Shown piece after piece: positions 1 through 5,443 of a DNA stretch of 5,443 bases. Under the pieces are notes generated by a model. That model made no database searches. It saw only the letters and a list, made by a program, of their open reading frames with translations, and had not been told where the DNA came from. Made by a program: the position numbers and the translations under genes. The stretch is from Clostridia bacterium (lineage in GTDB: Bacteria > Bacillota > Clostridia > HGM11327): NCBI GenBank assembly GCA_017935525.1, contig JAGBHJ010000286.1:1-5443 (forward strand). The letters are read 5' to 3'. Every line of letters starts with the position of its first letter. Position 1 is the first letter of the stretch.

Positions 1-733
1 CCTCCACTCCCTCCACTGCACCGTCAAGCGGGACGTTTTTTCTGTCCGCCCAATCAAGGGGCATATCCCCCGTTGTGTTGGGGTAACGTGCCACGTTCAT
101 GGTTACGCCGTTTATTACCAGATGGGGAGCAAAGTACCCGTCGCAGGCACGGCTCAAGTCAATATGACTTACGTCCGCCACAAGCACGTTTTTCCTTGCG
201 TCATCCTGCAGTCTTGCAAGCATAGCCTCGTCATCAGCCCTGCGGAACATATCCTCAGAAAGCCTGTGCGCCGACGACACAAATGCACAGCCCCCATTTT
301 CCGCCGTAATTATCAGCGGGCTTTCCACCGTACCTGAATGCTCCTTGCCAATAACAACGGTCTTGTGGATATTGTAACAGCCGTCCTTCAGAACTATCTT
401 GGCGCCGCCCTTGCCCTTTGCTCTCTCCAGAGCCTCGGCAAGAGTTGCCACAGGCTTGTCCTTGCAACCGCAGCTGCTGTCACAGCCATCCTCCGCCACG
501 TATATCGTGTTGGCGTTGGTCTTTTCAAAGCCGTTAACGTCAAAGGGGCGCACCACCTTTATCTCATGAGGAAGCTCAGCCTTTGCCGCCATAAAGCGGT
601 CTCTTACGCCGCCTTCTTCTGTTTTCCTCGCCTTTATGGGAGGATAGCTTTTGGGCATATTCAGGTCAATAATAAATTTGTCAGCCTTGACCGTGTTCAG
701 CCTGCAGCCATTCATTTTTTCAACAAGTGACAT
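1..733 (-). CDS. Right-handed parallel beta-helix protein, copy C (N-terminal part, cut by window edge)
   Basis: This is the third copy of the family; 244 codons are visible and the frame is still open at the left edge. The ATG at 733-731 is chosen because AGAGAGGA lies 6 bases upstream and the N-terminus (MSLVEKM) aligns without gaps to copies A and B. The visible part covers the N-terminal extension (PPIKAR, GGVRDRFMAAKAELP), the first strand IYVAEDGCDSSCGCKDKP (residues 77-94), the EHSGTVESPLIITAE rung (131-145) and the VINGVTMNVARYPN motif (206-219). In this family the ARYPN motif begins the domain inserted into the helix. By hand alignment, about 71% of residues 1-150 match copy B but only about 33% of residues 151-220, an abrupt change. 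No signal peptide is present. The beta-helix proper and any catalytic residues lie outside the window, so it could be full-length or truncated. The family call rests on the paralogues; function is inferred. Confidence 0.88.
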   Translation of the reverse strand, partial: MSLVEKMNGCRLNTVKADKFIIDLNMPKSYPPIKARKTEEGGVRDRFMAAKAELPHEIKVVRPFDVNGFEKTNANTIYVAEDGCDSSCGCKDKPVATLAEALERAKGKGGAKIVLKDGCYNIHKTVVIGKEHSGTVESPLIITAENGGCAFVSSAHRLSEDMFRRADDEAMLARLQDDARKNVLVADVSHIDLSRACDGYFAPHLVINGVTMNVARYPNTTGDMPLDWADRKNVPLDGAVEGVE

Positions 734-739
734 ACAATG

Positions 740-747
740 TCCTCTCT
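740..747 (-). promoter_or_regulatory. Ribosome binding site of copy C
   Basis: On the minus strand this reads AGAGAGGA, 6 bases (CATTGT) before the ATG at 733. It fills most of the 15-base gap between the stop of copy B (751-749) and copy C, and it fixes the start of copy C. Confidence 0.8.
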
Positions 748-748
748 G

Positions 749-3073
749 TTACTCCGCAAAGTCGTCCACGGGTCCCATCTTCTCAAAGGGAGGAGCCACA
801 AAGCCGGGGATCTTCTCAAACACCATGGAGTCGGGCTTCAATGCGTAATTCTTGTTTTTCTCGTCCACAAAGCCGGGATCCTCGTTTGTGATGTAGTTTG
901 TCTCCAGTCCCGTTGCGGTCTCTATGCCGTGGTCCAACTTGTAGGGCTTGTCCGCACGGACGATAAGGTTGTTTTCGTAATGGTTGCACCAAGGTGAACG
1001 GAGTCTTCTCTCTGCCCAACCTGACTTTTCCGTATAGTTGGGATCCTTGATATCCTCGCTCCATTGGTCAAGGGCGTCAACAAAATCCTTATAGGTGGGG
1101 TTTCTGCCCATGTATTTGTCCGTTCTCTTGTCCTTTGCCGCATCTATCATGCCGGCTACCCAGCCCTTCCAGAAGTCAAAGGACCTTACCCAATAGGACA
1201 CGTCGCCGCCAAAGGCAAAATAGCCTGCGTCAACGCTTATATTGTTGTAGAATACGTGCTCGCCGCCATTGTGGTGGTTAAAGCTTCTGCCGCCTGACGG
1301 CCACCACTTGCCGCAGATGTCCTCATGACCCGGGTTTACGCCGTTGCCGATGACCACGTTGCCGTAGGCGTACATACCTCTTGACATATCGTCAAAGTAC
1401 ACGCCGTAATCCAGCTTTGCAAAGTCAAAGAAGAAATTATATCTGTAATGGTTTGCGCAGGATGAGCATCCGCCGCCTGCCACGTATATCATGCCTGAAT
1501 CGGAGGTCTCCGTGTCGCCGCCCTCAACGATGTTGTACTCCATGATACACTCGTTGTTGCCGCCGTCACCAAATCTTGTGTTGTAGAGGTAGTTGTGGGA
1601 TACCACGTTACCCACACCGCCGCCGCTGTTCATGCCAAAGGGCACCTTGGAGTTGAACACGATACAATTCTGTATAAAGTTGTTGGAGGGGATAAAATTA
1701 AGTCTGTCACCACCGCCCACCGATGCCGCAGTCTGGGAGAAATACTCCATTCTGCAGCCTATAATGCCGTTTCTGAAGCCCTCGCTTACGGAAATTGCCC
1801 TTACGTATGACGTAAATCGGCAATTCTGCACCAGCACCTGCTGACAGTTTGTCACACGGATGGGCGCACCGTTGGTCCTACCCATGTCAAGGCCGTTGAT
1901 AATGACGTTCTTTGCGCCATCAACAAGAATCATGTCGTTGGCAGGGCGCATACCCGGCCTAAAATCCCTGCGCATCATGGGCTTGGAAACTATAAGCCTT
2001 ATATCGTCCGTCTTTGCAAAGCTGCCGTTCTTTGGGTAAACGTAGAGCTTGCCCTCTGCTCTGTCAAGATACCATTCGCCGGGGATATCAAGCTCCTCCA
2101 GCACGTTTACATAGTAGTGGGAGAATTCCTCCTGGTAATTTATGCTGTGGAAGGATCTGTCGTTAACGTCACCGCTGATGGTCTTGTTTTCCTTGTCGAT
2201 GCCGCCCAGCTTCATATTAAGGTGTGTCCACTCGTAGAAGAATGAGCCGTACACCCAAAGGTCGTCATTCCACTCCCAGCCATAGCACCTTTCGTCGCTC
2301 TCGCCCAGCACCCACGGCTCTGCGGAGATGATCTCTCCCGTTTCGCGGTTGACTTCTTTTTTGCCGTGGTTGATGATCCTGTTTTCCATAGGGATCCTCT
2401 CCCTTGCATCGCCCTCGTTGGGGTAACGTGCCACGGTATATCTGTCGCCATTTACCACAAACATTGTGCCGCTGCCGAATACGCCGTATTCCTCAACACC
2501 CAGCGCCTTAAGGTCGCACACAAGTATATTGTCCCTTGCCGCAGGGTGGAGTCTGTTGTATATCCTCTCGTCCTCTACCTTAACAAAGGAATCGCTCGGC
2601 AAAAGATTGCCGCCGGAAATATACACGGTCTCTCCCTTCTCCGCCGTAATTATCAGCGGAGATTCCACCGTGCCCGAATGAGCGTCGTTTATCACAGCCA
2701 TGGTGTTGTGAGTGTAGGTGCCGCCGCGGAATACGATCTTTGCGCCGCCCTTGCCCTCTACTCTCTTTAACGCCTCGGCAAGAGTTGCCAAGGGCTTGTC
2801 CTTACAACCGCAGTTGCAGTCACAGCCGTCCTGCGCAATATAGAACGTGTTGGCGTTGCTCTTTTCAAAGCCGTCCACGTCAAAGGGGCGCACCACGGTT
2901 ATCTCGTCGGGTAGCTCTGCCTTTGCCACCATAAAGCGGTCTCTTACGCCGCCCTCCTCCGTCTTTCTTGCCGCAATGGGTGGGTACTCCTTGGGCAAGT
3001 TCATGTCAATAATAAATTTATCCGTCTTTACCGTCTTCAGCTTTCTCTTAAGCATCTGCTCCAATAATGGCAT
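749..3073 (-). CDS. Right-handed parallel beta-helix protein, copy B, putative cytoplasmic glycoside hydrolase (GH120/GH141-like layout)
   Basis: This complete gene encodes 774 residues. Its layout is an N-terminal extension (1-72), a first beta-strand with the typical 'YIAQDG...KDKPLATLAEAL' entry (78-102), GGTY (117-120), ARYPN (215-219) of an inserted domain, WEWNDDLWVYGSFFYEW (266-282), PGEWYLDRAEGKLYVYP (331-347), and then Asn-rich rungs (about 382-613) such as NFIQNC, SHNYLYN, MEYNIVEGGD, HYRYNFFFD and YNNISVDAGYF. A mainly helical excursion (about 628-695) interrupts the last rungs. The C-terminus has the common DPGFVD...PPFEKMGP closing module. The likely active-site cleft carries SDSGMIY (524-530) and YFDD (559-562). 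Known relatives with this layout are mostly polysaccharide-degrading enzymes; the substrate here is unknown. There is no signal peptide, so it should be cytoplasmic. Residues 84-90 contain four alternating cysteines. The start at 3073 is preferred over TTG at 3091 because AAAGGAG lies 8 bases before it and it matches the start of copy C. Confidence 0.93.
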   Translation of the reverse strand: MPLLEQMLKRKLKTVKTDKFIIDMNLPKEYPPIAARKTEEGGVRDRFMVAKAELPDEITVVRPFDVDGFEKSNANTFYIAQDGCDCNCGCKDKPLATLAEALKRVEGKGGAKIVFRGGTYTHNTMAVINDAHSGTVESPLIITAEKGETVYISGGNLLPSDSFVKVEDERIYNRLHPAARDNILVCDLKALGVEEYGVFGSGTMFVVNGDRYTVARYPNEGDARERIPMENRIINHGKKEVNRETGEIISAEPWVLGESDERCYGWEWNDDLWVYGSFFYEWTHLNMKLGGIDKENKTISGDVNDRSFHSINYQEEFSHYYVNVLEELDIPGEWYLDRAEGKLYVYPKNGSFAKTDDIRLIVSKPMMRRDFRPGMRPANDMILVDGAKNVIINGLDMGRTNGAPIRVTNCQQVLVQNCRFTSYVRAISVSEGFRNGIIGCRMEYFSQTAASVGGGDRLNFIPSNNFIQNCIVFNSKVPFGMNSGGGVGNVVSHNYLYNTRFGDGGNNECIMEYNIVEGGDTETSDSGMIYVAGGGCSSCANHYRYNFFFDFAKLDYGVYFDDMSRGMYAYGNVVIGNGVNPGHEDICGKWWPSGGRSFNHHNGGEHVFYNNISVDAGYFAFGGDVSYWVRSFDFWKGWVAGMIDAAKDKRTDKYMGRNPTYKDFVDALDQWSEDIKDPNYTEKSGWAERRLRSPWCNHYENNLIVRADKPYKLDHGIETATGLETNYITNEDPGFVDEKNKNYALKPDSMVFEKIPGFVAPPFEKMGPVDDFAE

Positions 3074-3081
3074 AACGTTTT

Positions 3082-3088
3082 CTCCTTT
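3082..3088 (-). promoter_or_regulatory. Ribosome binding site of copy B
   Basis: On the minus strand this reads AAAGGAG, 8 bases (AAAACGTT) before the ATG at 3073. It lies in the 26-base gap after the stop of copy A. It would be inside the coding region if the upstream in-frame TTG at 3091 were used, so it decides for the ATG. Confidence 0.85.
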
Positions 3089-3099
3089 CAAAAATGCTT

Positions 3100-5391
3100 T
3101 TACTCGTAATCATCCACGGGACCCATTCTCTCAAAGGGTGGGGGAACAAAATCGGGGATATGCTCAAATATCGCCGCATTCTTCTTAAATCTGTAATCCC
3201 TTGCCGCCCAATCCACAAAGCCCGGGTCGTCGTTTGTAATATAATTTGTTTCCAACCCCGTTGCGGTCTCTATGCCGTTATCCAGCTTATAGGGTCTGTC
3301 CGCACGGAGTATCAGATTGTTTTCGTAATGATTGTACGCAGGCGAGCGAAGTCTTCTTTCTGCCCAGCCCGACTTTTCCACGTAAGCGGGGTCCTTCAGA
3401 TCCTCCATATGCTGATCCACCGCCTCCAGAAAATCCTTGTAGGTGGGGTATCTGTCAAGGTATCTCTTTGACCTCTTTGTCAGGGAGTCCTCATACGTGC
3501 TTCTTGCCCAGCCCTTCCAATGCTCAAAGGGGCAGAGCCAATACGTTATATCGCCGCCAAAGGCAAAATACCCTGCGTCAATGCTTATATTGTTGTAATA
3601 AACGTGCTCGCCGCCGTTGTGATGGTTAAATGTCCTGCCTCCCGACGGCCACCATTTGCCGTATTTTTCAAACCTGTCAGGATTTACGCCATTACCCACG
3701 ATGATATTTCCGTAGGCATACATACCTCTTGACAGATCGTCAAAATACATTCCGTAGTCTATCCTCGCAAAGTCAAAGAAATAATTGTATCTATAATGGT
3801 TACCGCAGAAGGAATTACCGCCTCCGCCGACGTATATCATACCCGAGTCGCTGGTGTTGATGTCGCCGCCCTCTATGATATTGTACTCAAATATGCCCTC
3901 GTTGTGACCGTTGTCGCCAAATCTGGTGTTGTGGAGATAATTGTGAGCTATCAGATTGCCGCAGCCGCCGCTGGTGATACCAAAGGCTACCGTGGAATTG
4001 AACGCCATACAGTTCTGCACAAAATTATTGCATGGAATAAGGTTTACCTTGTCCCCTCCAAGGGCGTCACAGGCTGTGCCCATAAAATACTCAAACCTTG
4101 TGGCGATAACACCGTTTCTGTATCCACCCTCTATCAGCACGGAGCTTGTGGTGGAGGAAACTCTGCATCTCTGCATAAGCACCTGCCTGCAATCCAGCAC
4201 CGTCAAGGCACTTCCGCGGCATTTGCCCATGTCAATATTGTCTATGATTATATTTTCCGCTTTTTCTATCCTTATAAGGTCGCAGGGTGTGGTGATGAGC
4301 CTTATATCATCATCCGCATCAAGGCTTCCTCCCTTGGGATAAACGTACAGCTTGCCCTCCGCTCTGTCAAGATACCATTCGCCCGGTACGTCAAGCTCCT
4401 CCAGCACGTTTACAAACACAAAGCCGTTAAGTTCAACGTAATTAAGGCTGTACCTTGCATCCTCGGAGCCGATTATGGAGCATCTTTCCCTATTCAATCC
4501 TCCCAGCCTCATAAAAAGCTGTATCCATTCGTAGCGGAAAGCGCCGTACACCCAGATGTCGTCATTCCACTCCCAGTCAAAGCATTTTGTATCCTCAATA
4601 CCAAGCTCCCAGGGCTTCCACTCCTTTTTGCCGTCGACGGTGACGTATTCACCCTTGGAATATATCTTGTCCTGCATCTCCAGCCTGCCCTTGGCACCGT
4701 ACACGTTGGGGTAGCGTGCCAGGTCATACATATCATCGTTGATGACAAGCATGGTGCCGCACTCGCCCATGGTCTCATGCTCGCCGTTTTTGCCAACAAC
4801 GCCGTAATCCTCGATCCCCAACGCCTTAAGGTCGCACACCAATATCCTGTCCCTTGCATCGGGGTGCAGACGGCTCAGAATATGCTCATCATCGACCTTG
4901 CCAAAGCTTTGGGCGGGTATTCTCTGCGCCGCGGAGAAATACACCCTTTCACCCTTTTGAGCAGTAATTATAAGAGGTGATGCTTCCGTTCCCGAATGCT
5001 CGGACGTAATATCCACTCTCTCATCAAAATTATAATGGCCGCCGCGAAAAACTATCTTGCCGCCCTGTCTGCCCTTCATGCGCTCCAAGGCGCCCTTCAG
5101 AGTCAGGAGGGGCTTTTCCATGCTTCCGCAGTTGGCATCGTCGCCATTCTCGGCAACGTAGACCGTATTGCTGTTTGAGCCCTCAAAGGCGTCCACGTTA
5201 AACGGGCGGACGATGGATATCTCATCCGGCAGCTCTGCCTTTGCCGCCATAAAACGGTCGCGCACGCCACCGTCACGGGTATGCCGTGCCTTTATCGGCG
5301 GATAATCCGTGGGCATATCAAGGTCTATCACAAACCTGTCGGTTGTGACCTCTTTAAGCTGCTTTTTCTTCATTACTTCTATCAATGACAA
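3100..5391 (-). CDS. Right-handed parallel beta-helix protein, copy A, putative cytoplasmic glycoside hydrolase (GH120/GH141-like layout)
   Basis: This complete gene encodes 763 residues and is the first of the three copies. The start is read as TTG at 5391-5389, because AAAGGGGGG ends 6 bases upstream and the result, MSLIEVM, aligns exactly with MSLVEKM of copy C and MPLLEQM of copy B. Alternatives are TTG at 5421 (10 residues longer, which would place the Shine-Dalgarno inside the gene) and ATG at 5373. The domain order is as in copy B: VYVAENGDDANCG (77-89), GGHY (117-120), ARYPN (225-229), WEWNDDIWVYGAFRYEW (273-289), PGEWYLDRAEGKLYVYP (336-352), Asn-rich helix rungs (about 372-603), the helical excursion (about 618-685), and DPGFVD (722-727) near the end. 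Candidate catalytic motifs are SDSGMIY (514-520) and YFDD (549-552). Compared with B it carries an extra 10 residues near 201-211, lacks about 14 residues near 369, and keeps only one of the four clustered cysteines. No signal peptide is seen. Enzymatic role is inferred from the family. Confidence 0.92.
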   Translation of the reverse strand: MSLIEVMKKKQLKEVTTDRFVIDLDMPTDYPPIKARHTRDGGVRDRFMAAKAELPDEISIVRPFNVDAFEGSNSNTVYVAENGDDANCGSMEKPLLTLKGALERMKGRQGGKIVFRGGHYNFDERVDITSEHSGTEASPLIITAQKGERVYFSAAQRIPAQSFGKVDDEHILSRLHPDARDRILVCDLKALGIEDYGVVGKNGEHETMGECGTMLVINDDMYDLARYPNVYGAKGRLEMQDKIYSKGEYVTVDGKKEWKPWELGIEDTKCFDWEWNDDIWVYGAFRYEWIQLFMRLGGLNRERCSIIGSEDARYSLNYVELNGFVFVNVLEELDVPGEWYLDRAEGKLYVYPKGGSLDADDDIRLITTPCDLIRIEKAENIIIDNIDMGKCRGSALTVLDCRQVLMQRCRVSSTTSSVLIEGGYRNGVIATRFEYFMGTACDALGGDKVNLIPCNNFVQNCMAFNSTVAFGITSGGCGNLIAHNYLHNTRFGDNGHNEGIFEYNIIEGGDINTSDSGMIYVGGGGNSFCGNHYRYNYFFDFARIDYGMYFDDLSRGMYAYGNIIVGNGVNPDRFEKYGKWWPSGGRTFNHHNGGEHVYYNNISIDAGYFAFGGDITYWLCPFEHWKGWARSTYEDSLTKRSKRYLDRYPTYKDFLEAVDQHMEDLKDPAYVEKSGWAERRLRSPAYNHYENNLILRADRPYKLDNGIETATGLETNYITNDDPGFVDWAARDYRFKKNAAIFEHIPDFVPPPFERMGPVDDYE

Positions 5392-5397
5392 AAGGAT

Positions 5398-5406
5398 CCC
5401 CCCTTT
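5398..5406 (-). promoter_or_regulatory. Ribosome binding site of copy A, next to a TTG start
   Basis: On the minus strand this reads AAAGGGGGG, an imperfect AAAGGAGG, followed by ATCCTT and the TTG at 5391. The spacing of 6 bases is good. Together with the alignment of MSLIEVM to the other copies it supports TTG as the true start. Confidence 0.7.
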
Positions 5407-5437
5407 ACCGCATTGCTTCAAAAAACAATTTTGGACT

Positions 5438-5443
5438 ATTATA
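5438..5443 (-). promoter_or_regulatory. Possible -10 box (TATAAT) upstream of copy A
   Basis: The minus strand begins with a perfect TATAAT at the window edge. Transcription would start near 5431 at an A, giving a leader of about 40 bases before the TTG at 5391. The -35 region lies outside the window, and the stretch is AT-rich, so a chance match is possible. If real, copy A would be the first gene of the operon. Confidence 0.4.

Larger units (their letters stand above)
1..5391 (-). repeat. Tandem gene triplication, unit about 2.3 kb
   Basis: The three coding regions are direct repeats of one another. Starts are at 5391, 3073 and 733, giving unit lengths of 2318 and 2340 bases. Copies B and C stay in exact register over the part seen. 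For example CCGCCGTAATTATCAGCGG occurs on the plus strand at 301-319 and again at 2641-2659, and TTGGGGTAACGTGCCACG occurs at 77-94 and 2417-2434, both 2340 apart. Hand-aligned protein identity over residues 1-150 is about 61% (A-B), 71% (B-C) and 59% (A-C), so the duplications are old enough to have diverged. Further copies may lie to the left. Confidence 0.9.

Noticed and set aside
338..730. Plus-strand open frame (130 codons) opposite copy C
   Set aside because: It is antisense to the conserved N-terminal region of copy C, and the protein resembles nothing recognisable.
734..748. Terminator or internal promoter between copies B and C
   Set aside because: The 15-base gap holds a ribosome binding site and no inverted repeat or T-run. 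The 26-base gap at 3074-3099 likewise shows no hairpin.
3074..3091. Extended start of copy B at TTG 3091
   Set aside because: The AAAGGAG ribosome binding site would fall inside the extra codons, and the 6 extra residues have no counterpart in copies A and C.
3796..4980. Long plus-strand open frame (394 codons) opposite copy A
   Set aside because: It lies wholly antisense to a gene with clear family motifs and a paralogue in the same frame. No good ribosome binding site or recognisable domain is seen, and such frames arise from the codon pattern of the opposite strand.
749..5391. Phage tail-spike or adhesin interpretation of the beta-helix proteins
   Set aside because: No phage genes, exported signals or tail-attachment domains are present. 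The ARYPN, GEWYLDR.EGKLYVYP and DPGFVD modules fit carbohydrate-active beta-helix proteins better.
5394..5399. GGATCC palindrome next to the start of copy A
   Set aside because: A six-base palindrome is expected by chance, and no operator-like symmetry extends beyond it.
5392..5421. Extended start of copy A at TTG 5421
   Set aside because: The extra 10 residues are encoded by the leader and its ribosome binding site and align with nothing in the other copies.

Overview
The window holds one gene family, present three times head to tail on the minus strand. Two copies are complete (minus strand 5391-3100, 763 residues, and 3073-749, 774 residues). The third starts at 733 and runs off the left edge after 244 codons. 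All three are large right-handed parallel beta-helix proteins of the carbohydrate-active type, resembling glycoside hydrolase families GH120 and GH141 in layout. The gaps between them are only 26 and 15 bases. Each gene has its own Shine-Dalgarno sequence and no terminator is visible in the gaps, so they look like part of one leftward operon.

Region by region, from right to left in the direction of transcription: 5443-5392 is a short leader with a perfect TATAAT box at the window edge and a G-rich ribosome binding site. It is followed by copy A (TTG start), a 26-base gap, copy B (ATG at 3073), a 15-base gap, and partial copy C. No RNA gene, insertion sequence, CRISPR array, tRNA or plus-strand gene was seen. 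No gene-free stretch exceeds about 50 bases.

The organism is probably a Gram-positive member of the Clostridia, perhaps from a gut or rumen community. The reasons are strong AGGAG-type ribosome binding sites, a consensus TATAAT box, frequent ATA, AGA and AGG codons, and a base composition near half G+C. This is inference from style; there is no taxonomic marker.

None of the three proteins has a signal peptide or membrane segment, so they should be cytoplasmic. If they are glycosidases, the natural picture is cleavage of imported oligosaccharides, with the three copies having related but different specificities. Substrate and activity cannot be read from the sequence. The points most worth a second look are the triplication itself in a cytoplasmic setting, an abrupt drop in similarity between copies B and C near residue 148, a cysteine cluster in copies B and C that copy A lacks, and the non-ATG start of copy A.
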